A stretch of 64,000 bases of DNA from G963668345 sp965226215. Lineage in GTDB: Bacteria; Acidobacteriota; Terriglobia; Bryobacterales; UBA6623. A program made the translations under genes and the position numbers. The notes beneath the pieces are model-generated. The model saw only the letters and a list, made by a program, of their open reading frames with translations, did not search any database and was not told the origin of the DNA. Position 1 is the stretch's first letter. Each line of letters opens with the position of its first letter. The DNA lies in NCBI GenBank assembly GCA_965226215.1, contig CBDDCH010000002.1, forward strand, positions 4,526,001 to 4,590,000, given 5' to 3'. Below are positions 28,457 to 37,213 of this stretch, one piece after another.

Positions 28457-29368
28457 TCAGCGTCGCATAGAGGCATCGCCAATCAAATCCCTGGATTCTT
28501 TAGGTACGGCAACTCTGGCGTTGTCCTTCACCTCGATCATCAGGCGGCAGTGGTCGCTCGGTCCCCACTCCTCAATTTCGTTCATCGCCCGCACTGACAC
28601 CTTCTCGTGGAACCCGCGCGACGCGAACGCGTAGTCCAATTGATTGACCGCGGTTTTCGGCCCGGTCCCCGGCCGGTAGTACGTCGGCACGTTCTTCGTG
28701 TCCGGCGGCACGTCGTCTGGCCCCGATTTCGCGCACCGCCCGTGCGGCGCCTGCGGACCCAGGAACTCCAGCCCGAGCGCCTGCATCCGATCCCACACCG
28801 TGCGGTCCCGTGTTGGCAGCGACAACCTCGACCCGGTCGCCCCATAGAACATGTTCAGATCACCCGCCGCCAGGATCCTCTGCTTCGTCGGGTCGGCGTG
28901 ACCGATGAACGCGGACAAGTCCGAAAGGATCCGATGTGCAGAGGCATCCGCGTACCCGACACGCCATCTGCTCTTGGTAGACGGATGGGGCTTCAACCAG
29001 CGTGCGTACATCGAGACTGCCACAAATGACGCGTCCGCATTGTCGCGCGGAGTCACCCTCGCGGCGGCGATGGTGCCGATGCCACTGACGCCAATCGCCT
29101 CCTCACCGAGGTCGCTGGTCGGTGGGACCTGTCGGTACGGCTCGACGGTGATGCGATCGGACAGCTTCACGACCAGCGGCCAGCGGTCGTACAAGTGCCG
29201 GTTCCAGAACACCCCGTCCACGTATTCGATCCGGTCCACCACGTCTCCGGGCGGGCTTCCCGCCTCCTGCAAGAGCGCCACATCCGCAGCACCGTCGCTG
29301 GCCATCTGCACCAGTTCGCGCCACGGCTTCTCGCGCTTCCCGATGTTCCAGCTCACGACCTTGACCAT
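28457..29368 (-). CDS. Endonuclease/exonuclease/phosphatase (EEP) family protein
   Basis: It has 303 residues. EEP motifs in order: VSWNIG (about 5-10), ALLQEAG (metal-binding Glu), AAGDLNM (catalytic Asp/Asn), NQLDYAFAS and GPSDHCRL (C-terminal Asp-His). All catalytic positions are present. The family includes DNA nucleases and phosphodiesterases, and the substrate cannot be read from sequence. It is convergent with the SprT-like gene and probably an accessory gene of the element. Confidence 0.8.
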   Translation of the reverse strand: MVKVVSWNIGKREKPWRELVQMASDGAADVALLQEAGSPPGDVVDRIEYVDGVFWNRHLYDRWPLVVKLSDRITVEPYRQVPPTSDLGEEAIGVSGIGTIAAARVTPRDNADASFVAVSMYARWLKPHPSTKSRWRVGYADASAHRILSDLSAFIGHADPTKQRILAAGDLNMFYGATGSRLSLPTRDRTVWDRMQALGLEFLGPQAPHGRCAKSGPDDVPPDTKNVPTYYRPGTGPKTAVNQLDYAFASRGFHEKVSVRAMNEIEEWGPSDHCRLMIEVKDNARVAVPKESRDLIGDASMRR

Positions 29369-29567
29369 CCGACCACCTCCGCATCCACTGTCTCACCGCG
29401 TCGCCACGGCCGCGTCTTCTGCGGGTGGCTCAATGTGCATGGTGGATATTTTCTCGTCTTGAAGTCGTCTACCGTGCAGCAGCTAGTTCCAAGGAATCAC
29501 GGTTTCCGTCTCAGCTCCTCAAAGCCCCCAGCACGGGCGGCAGGTCGAACAGGGCCGGTCCCCCAAG

Positions 29568-30668
29568 CCTTGTTGCACGGATAGGGATGGAAACGGAATT
29601 CCCCCTTTCCCCAAGCGGTAGTGTCAGGCGATGCGTTCGAACACAGGCCGTCCGAGCGCGGTCATTGTGTTCAGGACTTTTCGGCCGAGTTGGATCTCCG
29701 TGATCTGCCTGGAGAAGCTGCGGAATTTGAGTTTGGGGCCGATGACGCTCTTCCAACGGCCCATCTGCGTTTCTATTCGGCTGCGCTGGTTGTACCCTGT
29801 TGCCGTCTGCCAGGCCATGCGGCCGTTGCTGCGGATTTGGGCAATATGGCGATCCCGAACGGTCGCATCACGCGCCGATTGCAGGCGGATCACTGCGTCC
29901 TTTGGCGGCGGTATGACCACATCCAGGGTCTCCCCATACCGCTGCCTCAGCAGATTTCGTGTGGACGCTCCATCGTAGGCGCCGTCAGCCAGAAAGCCCG
30001 TGACCGGGGCATCCAGCTGATCCAGGAGGCTGGGTAAGGCTGTGCTGTCTCCAACGTTATCGTGAGTCAGAGCGGCGCAAACAATCGCCCCGCTGGCGAG
30101 GTCCAGTCCGAGGTGGAGCTTGCGCCAGCGGCGGCGTATTCCCTTGGTGTTATGCTTCTGCGCTAGCCATTCGCCCTCGCCGAAGATCTTGAGGCCAGTA
30201 CTGTCGACCAGCAGATGGATAGGCACAGATCCTGCTTGCCTCATCACCTGAGCGATGCTCACCCCGTTTGCGCGACGCGACAGCGTGGAGTAATCCGGTA
30301 CCCGTATATCCAACCCCATGAGCGTGCCGATGGAACCCATAAGCCCCTGTGTCTGACGCAGTCCAAGATGGTATGCCGTGCGCAGCATCAGGCATGTCTC
30401 GATCGCCAAATCCGAGTATCTGCGCTGACCACCCCGTGACGTGCGGCGCGGCGCGCTCCACACACTTTGAGCCTCCTCACTGACCCAAATCGTCAGGTCA
30501 CCCCGTTGGCGCAAGCTCTCGTTATATTCCGCCCAGTTGATCACCCGGTACTGCACCTTATCAAACTTGTGCCGGCGTGCTGCGTTGAACTTATGTGGCA
30601 TTTAGACTACCCCCAGCGTTGAAAAAACCAATGATAAGACATCCTTCGGGATGATCCATGCAACAAGG
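29568..30668. mobile_element. IS5-family insertion sequence
   Basis: The ends CCTTGTTGCA at 29568-29577 and its complement at 30659-30668 form terminal inverted repeats, with matching bases continuing inward (GGAT). It encloses one transposase gene on the minus strand. I could not find a convincing target duplication, so the outer edge may be off by a few bases or a copy may have been lost by recombination. Confidence 0.75.
29624..30601 (-). CDS. IS5-family (IS903-like) transposase
   Basis: It has 325 residues. DDE transposase motifs: LLVDSTGLKIFG (first Asp), GFLADGAYD (second Asp) and RSRIETQMGRWKSVIG (Glu with Y/R-E signature). An N-terminal region, YSDLAIETCLMLRTAYHLGLRQTQG, matches the IS903 group. 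Length is normal, so the element looks intact. Confidence 0.88.
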   Translation of the reverse strand: MPHKFNAARRHKFDKVQYRVINWAEYNESLRQRGDLTIWVSEEAQSVWSAPRRTSRGGQRRYSDLAIETCLMLRTAYHLGLRQTQGLMGSIGTLMGLDIRVPDYSTLSRRANGVSIAQVMRQAGSVPIHLLVDSTGLKIFGEGEWLAQKHNTKGIRRRWRKLHLGLDLASGAIVCAALTHDNVGDSTALPSLLDQLDAPVTGFLADGAYDGASTRNLLRQRYGETLDVVIPPPKDAVIRLQSARDATVRDRHIAQIRSNGRMAWQTATGYNQRSRIETQMGRWKSVIGPKLKFRSFSRQITEIQLGRKVLNTMTALGRPVFERIA

Positions 30669-30724
30669 TCCATCGTTGGTGCGTCGAGGCGGTGGACGCT
30701 AAACTCCATCGGCGTCGCGGATTC

Positions 30725-30994
30725 TCATTGGGGATTCTCGTACTTCTCAAGCAGCGTATCGAGGGCTTCAAGCCCGAGCGCCTGAAGGGTTCGATCCTGT
30801 TCGAGCCCAAGTCGCTTGAGTCGCTTAAGCGTCTCGGGCACCACGTGGATGAGCACGCCGCGTTTTCCCGCGCGGCTTGCGGCGCGCCGGCGCGGCTCGG
30901 TGGTCGGTCCAAGCGCGCCGGCAGTGCGTTCCGGCACGGGAGGGTGTGCCGCACCGTGTACGGCGGCGGCGAGGAGGTTTTTGCGACGGTTCAT
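30725..30994 (-). CDS. Small partition protein, ParB/ParG-like
   Basis: It has 89 residues and starts at an ATGA overlap with parA. A disordered basic N-terminus precedes a ribbon-helix-helix-like C-terminal half (GVLIHVVPETLKRLKRLGLEQD). This is the layout of small centromere-binding partners of type Ib ParA. It would bind the palindromic sites upstream of parA and repress the operon; the binding is inferred. Confidence 0.65.
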   Translation of the reverse strand: MNRRKNLLAAAVHGAAHPPVPERTAGALGPTTEPRRRAASRAGKRGVLIHVVPETLKRLKRLGLEQDRTLQALGLEALDTLLEKYENPQ

Positions 30995-31620
30995 GGGGCT
31001 TCTCCTGTAAGGGTGTGCATCACGAAGCGATAGAGGGCGTTAAGTTCACCCGCGGACTTGCCGGCGGGTTCGAATTCGGTAGCGGTGAGCCCAACCGTGA
31101 AGGCATGCACGTGAGCGATGCGCTGGCGCATCACTACGGGCGCGGCGGCGAGGTCGTAGCCTGCAAGCGCGGCCAGTGCTTCATCGGCGAGCGGGCCTTG
31201 GACGGGCGCAGCGTTGAGAACGGCGACGGCGTGTGCGCTGGCGATGCGGACCAGATCCACACTCGCCGCAATCGCGTGCAAGTCGGCCGTGCTGGCGCGA
31301 CACGGGATCAGCACGAGGCCGGCCGCACGTGCGGCGGCTAGGGCGGCATCTGCGCTGTGCGGGGCGGTGTCAAGGATCGCGAGGGCAGCGCCAGCGGCAC
31401 GTGCGGCATCAAGCACCGGGGCGATCCGGGTGGCCGGGGCGGTGGTGACGACAGGGGTCTCGGCGGCGCGCAAATCGCCCCACTTTGCGGTGGAGGCCTG
31501 CGGGTCGAGGTCGACGAGCACGGTCGATAAGCCGGCGCGTTCGCCGGAGACGGCGAGGCCAGCCGCGAGGGTCGTCTTCCCTGCCCCGCCTTTCTGGGAA
31601 ACCAGTGCAATGACTTTCAC
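30991..31620 (-). CDS. parA: ParA partition ATPase (type Ib, small)
   Basis: It has 209 residues from a GTG start at 31620. It has a deviant Walker A, KGGAGKTT (residues about 10-17), Walker A' in VLVDLDPQAS and Walker B in LAILDTAPH. Its length and lack of an N-terminal DNA-binding domain match ParA Ib/ParF. It drives plasmid segregation, with the partner encoded immediately downstream. Confidence 0.9.
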   Translation of the reverse strand: MKVIALVSQKGGAGKTTLAAGLAVSGERAGLSTVLVDLDPQASTAKWGDLRAAETPVVTTAPATRIAPVLDAARAAGAALAILDTAPHSADAALAAARAAGLVLIPCRASTADLHAIAASVDLVRIASAHAVAVLNAAPVQGPLADEALAALAGYDLAAAPVVMRQRIAHVHAFTVGLTATEFEPAGKSAGELNALYRFVMHTLTGEAP

Positions 31621-31621
31621 T

Positions 31622-31657
31622 CTAACACTGTATCATCCTACCAAGATACGATGTTAG
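31622..31657. promoter_or_regulatory. Palindromic par operator upstream of parA
   Basis: Arms CTAACActGTATC (31622-31634) and GATACgaTGTTAG (31645-31657) are inverted repeats with two mismatches around a 10-bp centre, touching the parA start. It probably binds the ParB-like protein for autoregulation. Confidence 0.5.
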
Positions 31658-31730
31658 CAAATAACTTTCATGCTAGCCCACGGGGTCTCCATACCTTACT
31701 GCGAGATGAGCGGCCATGGTCGGTATCGTG

Positions 31731-31758
31731 CTATCACACTATCTTGATAGTATGATAG
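31731..31758. promoter_or_regulatory. Palindromic centromere-like site between parA and brnT
   Basis: CTATCACACTATC and GATAGTATGATAG form 13-bp arms with one mismatch around TT. Related ACTATCA motifs recur at 32434-32470 beyond brnA. These AT-rich repeated motifs look like a partition centromere or shared operator. Confidence 0.5.
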
Positions 31759-31820
31759 TTTCTGTGAGAACCACGTACGTCCCCCGGTTCTATGTTCTCC
31801 TTTGCTAATAATTGTGTATT

Positions 31821-32141
31821 ATGGTAATATACAACGTGGTGGTCGATTTAGCGCGGATTGTCGGCTTTCAATGGAACGAGGGCAACGCACGGAAAAGCTT
31901 CGACAAGCACGGTGTCAGCCAAGCCGAAGCGGAGCAAGTGTTCTTCAATGAACCGTTTCTAGTTGTTGAAGACGTCAAGCACAGCCGCCCCGAGCCTCGG
32001 TTTCATGCGCTCGGCGTCACCAATTCAGGGCGGCAACTGCATGTAACGTTCACACTCCGCGGGGAGAACACCAAGATCCGTGTGATCTCCGCGCGAGACA
32101 TGCATCGCAAGGAGCGATCCCGTTATGAAAAAGAAACGTAG
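31821..32141 (+). CDS. brnT: BrnT-type RNase toxin
   Basis: It has 106 residues from ATG 31821 (a GTG at 31836 is also possible). It shows the DUF497/BrnT pattern: FQWNEGNARKSFDKHGVS near the start, then a HALGVTNSGRQLHVTFTLR strand region and the C-terminal ISARDMHRKERSRYE motif. BrnT is a type II ribonuclease toxin neutralised by BrnA. The two genes overlap by 17 bases. Confidence 0.88.
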   Translation: MVIYNVVVDLARIVGFQWNEGNARKSFDKHGVSQAEAEQVFFNEPFLVVEDVKHSRPEPRFHALGVTNSGRQLHVTFTLRGENTKIRVISARDMHRKERSRYEKET

Positions 32142-32388
32142 ACCTATTCCCGCCTTCAAAAGCGAAGCGCAAGAGCAGGCCTTCTGGGAGAGTCACGACT
32201 CCAGCGGTTATGTCGATTGGAGCCAGGCTGAACGTATTCGTTTTGCCAATCTCAAACCGTCAACCCAGACGATTTCTCTCAGGATGCCGGTCGATCTGCT
32301 TGAACAGATCAAGATAGCGGCACATAAACGAGATGTTCCCTACCAGTCGCTGATGAAGGTCTGGCTGTCCGAGAAGGTCGAAGCGTAG
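32125..32388 (+). CDS. brnA: BrnA-type antitoxin
   Basis: It has 87 residues, with an N-terminal toxin-binding region and a C-terminal ribbon-helix-helix-like part (TISLRMPVDLLEQIKIAAHKRD, YQSLMKVWLSEKV) of the CopG type. It overlaps brnT, as usual for this pair, and should repress the operon. The pair would stabilise the plasmid. Confidence 0.85.
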   Translation: MKKKRRPIPAFKSEAQEQAFWESHDSSGYVDWSQAERIRFANLKPSTQTISLRMPVDLLEQIKIAAHKRDVPYQSLMKVWLSEKVEA

Positions 32389-32433
32389 GTCAGACTTTCG
32401 GGTATCGGGTCCGCAGTCATGGTTTGTATCACA

Positions 32434-32470
32434 ATAGTATACTATCACGATATATTACTATCATGCTAGT
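32434..32470. promoter_or_regulatory. AT-rich palindrome and ACTATCA repeats downstream of brnA
   Basis: ATAGTATACTAT at 32434-32445 is a perfect palindrome, followed by ACTATCACG and ACTATCATGCTAG. The same core motifs occur upstream at 31731-31758, so brnTA is bracketed by related sites. A partition or iteron role is inferred. Confidence 0.4.
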
Positions 32471-32736
32471 TTTGTGAGGTGCCTGCTGATTTACGTTCAA
32501 AGCGACGCGAGCGCTTTCTGGGGCATCTCTCGCGCCTGTCGCAACTCGTGCAGAGGCATGGCTACACGAAGCGCCGCCTTCTTGGCGGCTCGTGGATACC
32601 CGGAGGTAGACGGCGATGGCTCGACGGTTCGCGCGGCCATTATGTGCGATTCCATCGGTGCGCCGCACAGGATAGGTCCATTCGAAGATCTCAAGCGCTC
32701 CCCTGTTTTGTCTGAGGGGCATGGGAGAATAAAGCC
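32471..32736. other. Short gap upstream of rep with possible relics
   Basis: On the minus strand, two short pieces look coding but belong to no intact gene. One (about 32590-32640) resembles a serine-recombinase start (AVYLRVSTSRQ). The other (about 32505-32565) resembles an XRE helix-turn-helix end (HELRQAREMPQKAL). The rep promoter must lie here. I see no clear iteron array. Confidence 0.3.
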
Positions 32737-33711
32737 ATGCAGAGCAAAGAAGGATTGCTTCCCGCCGCCGAAGTTCTCTCCGGCCTAGACGGCCCGGTCC
32801 AGGCGATCCGCGACGCATCGCCCCAGGCGTTGCACCACTACACCCGCTTCGATCAGGTGAACCAGCTTGTCTCGGCCAGCGAAGCGGACCCCGATCTCGG
32901 CTTCATGGCGCGGCTGTTGGTGCTGTGCTCCCTGCCTCGCACCAACCCCGGCAACCGGCTCCAATACAAGCGCGTCAACGGGCCATTCACGCTCTACATG
33001 ACGGCGAGCGGCGGCAACAATCTCCCGTTCGGCAACCTGCCGCGCCTGTTGCTGGCCTGGGTCTCAACCGAAGCGGTACGCACTGAGTCCCGCGAGATCA
33101 GCTTGGGCCGTTCGCTCTCCAGGTTCATGCGAAAGCTTGGTATGGAAGATCGAAGCGGAAGTCCTCGCGGCGACCGGACGCGGCTCCGCAATCAAATGAA
33201 GCGTCTCTTTGGTTGCAGCGTCCAGTTGATCTACGAGGATGAGCGGGTCACGGCAAGCATGACTTCGCCTGTTGCCAGTCGCGCCGAGTTCTGGTGGAAC
33301 GAGCGTAAGCCCGATGAGCCGGTGCTTTTTAATAGCAAGATTCGCCTGGGCGAAGACTTCTTCAACGAAATCATCCGTCACCCGGTGCCGCTCGACATGA
33401 ACACCCTCAAGGCCCTCAAGCGTTCTTCGTTGGGCCTCGATCTCTACCTGTGGTTCAACTACCGCACCTTCGCGCTCAAGCGCCCGCAGCGGCTCACTTG
33501 GAAGCAGTTGTACCAGCAGTTCGGAGCGCACCCGGCCCAAGCCAGCAACAATGTGACCGTTCAAAACTTCCGCCGCAAGGTGCTCCGCGAGTTGAAGAAG
33601 ATCAAGCTGGCCTGGCCGGAGTTGAACTATGCGACGGCCAAAGGGGTTTTGATCCTCTTGCCTTCGACCCCGGCGATTCCTCCGTCAGATCAAGGTCAGC
33701 TAGCAAGCTAA
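32737..33711 (+). CDS. Plasmid replication initiator (RepA_C-type), apparently intact
   Basis: It has 324 residues. It matches the plasmid RepA/TrfA-like family with DQVNQLVSASEADPD, RTNPGNRLQYKR, FMRKLG, TRLRNQMKRLFG, a LDLYLWFNYRTF segment typical of winged-helix initiators, and a basic FRRKVLRELKKIKLAWPEL end. Two other copies in the window are broken (10447-10758 and 35730-36593), leaving this as the only full one. It should bind the plasmid origin and start replication. Confidence 0.82.
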   Translation: MQSKEGLLPAAEVLSGLDGPVQAIRDASPQALHHYTRFDQVNQLVSASEADPDLGFMARLLVLCSLPRTNPGNRLQYKRVNGPFTLYMTASGGNNLPFGNLPRLLLAWVSTEAVRTESREISLGRSLSRFMRKLGMEDRSGSPRGDRTRLRNQMKRLFGCSVQLIYEDERVTASMTSPVASRAEFWWNERKPDEPVLFNSKIRLGEDFFNEIIRHPVPLDMNTLKALKRSSLGLDLYLWFNYRTFALKRPQRLTWKQLYQQFGAHPAQASNNVTVQNFRRKVLRELKKIKLAWPELNYATAKGVLILLPSTPAIPPSDQGQLAS

Positions 33712-34047
33712 TCTCCCTATTCCGGCCTCTCAGCGGCCCGTCAGCGGCTTTTCTGCGCCGGGTTGGACTCTCGGTATGCTTTGAGCCACGCAAGGGCCAC
33801 AAGGCCGCAAGTCGCTTATTTCCACAGGCTTGGGTGATCCTGGGCAGTTTTCCACGGTGAAACGGGACACACATACAAGTAGTTAAAGAACAAGTAGTAG
33901 GAGCGACTAGCCTGTGGATAACTCGCTGAAAACAAAAGAGAAAACACCCAAGAGAGGGGCTAACGCCCCTCCCAAAAAGGCAAAATCAAAACCTTTCTTA
34001 TACATAAAGAACTGAAAACAACAGACTTACGGCAAACCGCGGCGGAA
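33712..34047. other. Non-coding gap downstream of rep
   Basis: No gene is supported. The stretch from 33860 to 34030 is A-rich and low in GC compared with its neighbours and includes CCTGTGGATAACTC and similar motifs. It ends where the dispersed repeat begins. An origin of replication here is possible but no iterons were seen. Confidence 0.35.
33954..33971 (+). terminator. Likely rho-independent-type hairpin after rep
   Basis: GAGGGGC (33954-33960), loop TAAC, GCCCCTC (33965-33971) is a perfect stem followed by CCAAAAAGG. There is no T-run on the plus strand. The A-rich flank on the left would be a U-tract for minus-strand transcripts, so direction is uncertain. Confidence 0.4.
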
Positions 34048-34396
34048 CGGGCAAGCGAACCGACAACAAAACCCAACCCAAAACCAGAATCAAAACCCCG
34101 GATAGCCTCCGCCAAGGGGCGAGTCAAGCTGCTGGCGCGGCTCCTACGCTGCGCTACGGCCCTGCGGGTGACAGCGCCCCTCGGCTACGGCTCAAGGCGT
34201 CTGGTATGGCCGAAAGGCTCCCTTTCGGCCCGTCTACGACCCGAAGCCTAACAACCAGGCCCATCCACCCCCTTTCCCCTCGTGAACAGCGTCACCCCTC
34301 GGATCGGCCCGGAGCCGTCCAGGGCGCGAAGCGGCGAAGCGAACCCTGGACGGCGAGGACCGATCCGGGATCATCCAGGGCGAGGGGAAAGGGGGG
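34048..34396. repeat. Dispersed ~340-bp non-coding repeat, copy 1
   Basis: It matches 37505-37834 over its whole length. It contains the hairpin GGCCGAAAGG/CCTTTCGGCC near 34207-34229 and a second perfect stem, GTCCAGGG/CCCTGGAC, around CGAAGCGGCGAAGCG near 34318-34350. Partial copies lie at 38491-38570 and 39692-39860. Conserved stems with compensated ends suggest a structured element. No protein is encoded with confidence. Confidence 0.75.
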
Positions 34397-34416
34397 CGAG
34401 AGCGGCCACTCTGTTA

Positions 34417-34623
34417 GTTGAGTTGGGAGAGCGGGTCAAGGCGTGGGAGAAGGAGCGGGACCGGGAGTGGGTCCATGGGGGAGGGTACGAGAGGGCCAGG
34501 GACGAGAGGACCGCCCAGATCACAAAGAAATACTCCCACGCGGCGGGGCCGCAAATCAGCAATACGCCCCGCTCGCCTCAGCCCACACGCGGACACGAGC
34601 GCGACGTGGGGCCGAACCGGTAA
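34417..34623 (+). pseudogene. C-terminal remnant of an ardC homologue
   Basis: The end of this frame (KKYSHAAGPQISNTP, DVGPNR) closely follows the ArdC C-terminus at 12690-12795 (QEYSHARGPQISQTP, DVGPSR). The catalytic and ssDNA-binding parts are absent. The N-terminal part of a matching ardC occurs further downstream in the chimeric ORF at 34907, so this gene has been cut and rearranged. Confidence 0.65.
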
Positions 34624-34910
34624 TGGCTGGCATCCACCAAACACTCAGAGAAGCGCGGGGCCTCTATGCGGAAGCGCTCAAGCTGCAAGAAGCGGTGCTT
34701 GCCAGCCACCGGGACCTCGAGGGCTGCGTGGCCCAGATCCAGATGTGGCACGAGTCGCTGGAGGCGTTGGCGGCGCGGGTCGAGACATTGACGGTGCGGC
34801 TCAAGAATCTAGGGAGTGGCTTTCTAGCCTTGGTGTTCATGCTCTGCATCGTGGCCGGGTTAGCGGGCGGTTTTCTCGCGCTGATGATATTCCGGCTCGC
34901 TGGTGGATGA
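34623..34910 (+). CDS. Small membrane protein with coiled-coil
   Basis: It has 95 residues from the ATG that overlaps the preceding TAA. Heptad-like residues 5-62 (LREARGLYAEALKLQEAV, LAARVETLTVRL) are followed by one transmembrane helix (about 65-90). Its stop overlaps the next start (ATGA), so the three short frames here are coupled. Function is not recognised. Confidence 0.55.
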   Translation: MAGIHQTLREARGLYAEALKLQEAVLASHRDLEGCVAQIQMWHESLEALAARVETLTVRLKNLGSGFLALVFMLCIVAGLAGGFLALMIFRLAGG

Positions 34911-36223
34911 GACAAATAGTGATTCAAGAAAAGAAAGACGAAGTCGGCGAGAAATACCTGACGGTGGACAGCGAGGATGACTGGCACGAAGCCCTGCGGC
35001 GCGGGCGGTGGATTGAAACGCCGCTGCAGCTTGCGGAGCAGATCGGAGTGCCTATGAACGAGGATGTGGGCACTCTTGCCGACATCAACGCGGCGGGTGC
35101 GGGGTGGGGCTGGCCCCCAATCCTCTCGCTTTGGGGGAAGTTCGGCAGCGACTACGCCCGCAGGGTCAGCGATGATTTCATCGAGCAGATCAAGCAGGGG
35201 GTCGCGCCCTGGCAGCAGCCCTGGCCGCCGGGCGAGCGGGTCGCGCCGGAGAACTTCTCGAGCGGCAAGAAGTACACCGGCGGCAACAGTGTCTACCTGA
35301 TGAGCCGGAGCATCCAGCAAGGGTTTGGTGGCGACAATTGCTGGGGCACTTATCGACAGATTGAAGCCGCCGGCGGTCACGTCCGCAAAGGCGAGAAAGG
35401 CACGCGGGTCTTGTTCTGGACGCAGCAGAAGGCGCGGCCCATGACCCGGCAGTACACGGTTTTTAACGTCCACCAGGCCGATGGGCTTGCCCTTCCGCCA
35501 CGCTGGGGGCAACCGCCGCACGAATGGGTGACGCATGGCGAAGCGGAGAAGGTGATTGTGGCGAGCGGGCCGACGGTCGAGCACGTCCACGGAGATCGGG
35601 CCTACTACCGCGTAGCCGAGGACAAGGTGGTACTCCCGAAACACGATCAGTTCCCCACGCGGAACGGCTACTACCAAATGGCGCTCCGCGAAACCCCACC
35701 ACCGGCGCGGCGGGGCTTCACCGTTGCCGATCAGGTGAACCAGCTTGTCGGGGCCAGCGAAGCGGACCCCGATCTGGGCTTCATGGGCCGCACGATGGCG
35801 CTGTGCTCGCTGCTCCGCAGCAACCTCGGCAACCGCCTTCAATACAAGCGACAGAACGGCCCCTTCACGCTCTACATGACGGCGAGCGGCGGCAACAAGC
35901 TCCCGTTCGGCAACCTGCCGCGCCTGTTGCTGGCCTGGGTCTCAACCGAAGCGGTGCGGACCCAAAGCCGCGAGATCAGCTTGGGCCGTTCGCTCTCCGA
36001 GTTCATGCGGGCGCTGGGGGTCTACAGCAGCAGCGGGGGAAAGTACACCCGGCTCCGCAATCAAATGAAGCGGCTGTTTGGCTGCACCGTCTCGATGACC
36101 TACGAAGACAAGCACGGTGATCAATTCGTATCCTCGTTGATCGCCGAGCGGGGCGAGTTCTGGTGGAACGAGTGCAAGCCTGACGAGCCGATGCTGTGGG
36201 ACAGCAAGATTTTATTTAGGTGA
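34907..36223 (+). pseudogene. Chimeric ORF: ArdC N-terminus fused to Rep, frameshifted
   Basis: This is one open frame of 438 residues. Residues 1-60 are the small pre-ardC domain (compare 11343). Residues about 70-260 are the ArdC ssDNA-binding domain and linker, ending exactly where HExxH would begin (GYYQMALRE in place of GYYQTALHECGH). Residues about 275-438 are Rep from DQVNQLVGASEADPD onward, lacking the Rep N-terminus. A one-base insertion in ATTTTATTT near 36212 ends the frame early. A deletion between neighbouring ardC and rep genes probably made it. The ArdC ssDNA-binding half could still be expressed. Confidence 0.75.
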
Positions 36224-36593
36224 GGCGTTCTTCAACGAGATTATCCGCCACCCTGTACCGCTCGATATGAACACCCTCACGGCGCTCAAGCGTTCTTCGC
36301 TGGGCCTCGACTTGTACCTCTGGCTGGTGTACCGGACCTTTCCGCTTCGCGCTCCGCTACGTCTCACCTGGCGGCAGGTGTACCGCCAGTTCGGGGCACA
36401 CCCGGACAACGCCCACGACAAGAAAACCGTTCAAAACTTCCGCATCAAGGTGCTGCGCGAGTTGAAGAAGATCAAGCTGGCCTGGCCGGAGTTGAACTAC
36501 GCGACGGCTCCGGGCGTCCTCCCGCATCCCTCGAAGCCCTCCATATCAAACCGGCAGAGCAACTTCAGCTTGTGGAATAGGGGGTTGCGATAG
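36224..36593 (+). pseudogene. Rep C-terminal part, out of frame after the frameshift
   Basis: In the shifted frame the Rep sequence resumes (GEAFFNEIIRHPVPLDMNTL, LDLYLWLVYRTF, VLRELKKIKLAWPEL) and continues to 36593. With the upstream part it covers the Rep family except the N-terminus. This copy is therefore decayed. Confidence 0.75.
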
Positions 36594-36727
36594 CCGTCAT
36601 GACCTCTTTGGTGGCCCAGAATCCGCTCCCGGCCCGAAGGCCGGGATAACCTCTGTTGCTCCAACCTCGTTTTCTCTTTTGCCATCGTACCGCAACCCAT
36701 TTGGTAACATTACACAGAACAAATACT

Positions 36728-37213
36728 ATGTGGGAGAGAAAAAAGGCCCCGGCGGGAGAGGGACAAAGCTTGGCTCAAATCGGAAAATCACTGAAGTTGA
36801 AAGGCGAGATCACGGGCAACGAGGATCTCTACATCGACGGCGAGGTAGAGGGCAGGATCGAACTCAAGGAACACAGCCTGACCGTAGGACTCAACGGTAA
36901 GGTGCATGCCGATGTCTCAGCCCGTTCGATCACGATCCTCGGGCATCTGCAGGGCAATGTCAAGGCAGGCGAGAGGACTGAGATCCGCAAGACGGGCTCT
37001 TTCGAGGGAGAGTTGTTGACAGCCCAGATTGTGATCAAGGACGGCGCTGTTTTTCGCGGCAGCATCGCCCTCGACAAGCCCGGGCAGAACGCAGCGAACA
37101 CTCCAGCGGCGGATGGCCCGGCCCGCACTGCACGGAAGCAGAAGGGTCCGGGTACTCCGCGAATCGTGGCGACCACGCCGAACCTCGGCGCTTCAATGGC
37201 CCCCAGGCCGTAA
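36728..37213 (+). CDS. Bactofilin
   Basis: It has 161 residues from ATG 36728. A short polar N-terminus, the bactofilin (DUF583) right-handed β-helix (about 15-120; LKGEITGNEDLYIDGEVEG, VKAGERTEIRKTGSFEG) and a disordered Pro/Lys-rich tail are seen. Bactofilins polymerise into cytoskeletal filaments and position other proteins. Its length is normal. It sits between plasmid fragments and may belong to the chromosome or be cargo. Confidence 0.88.
   Translation: MWERKKAPAGEGQSLAQIGKSLKLKGEITGNEDLYIDGEVEGRIELKEHSLTVGLNGKVHADVSARSITILGHLQGNVKAGERTEIRKTGSFEGELLTAQIVIKDGAVFRGSIALDKPGQNAANTPAADGPARTARKQKGPGTPRIVATTPNLGASMAPRP

Noticed and set aside
29559..30677. Target duplication around the IS5-family element
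   Set aside because: Comparing 4 to 9 bases on each side gave no match, so no duplication is claimed.
32497..32694. XRE or serine recombinase gene upstream of rep
   Set aside because: Only short fragments resembling each family are present, in different frames, without the catalytic core. Recorded as relics only.
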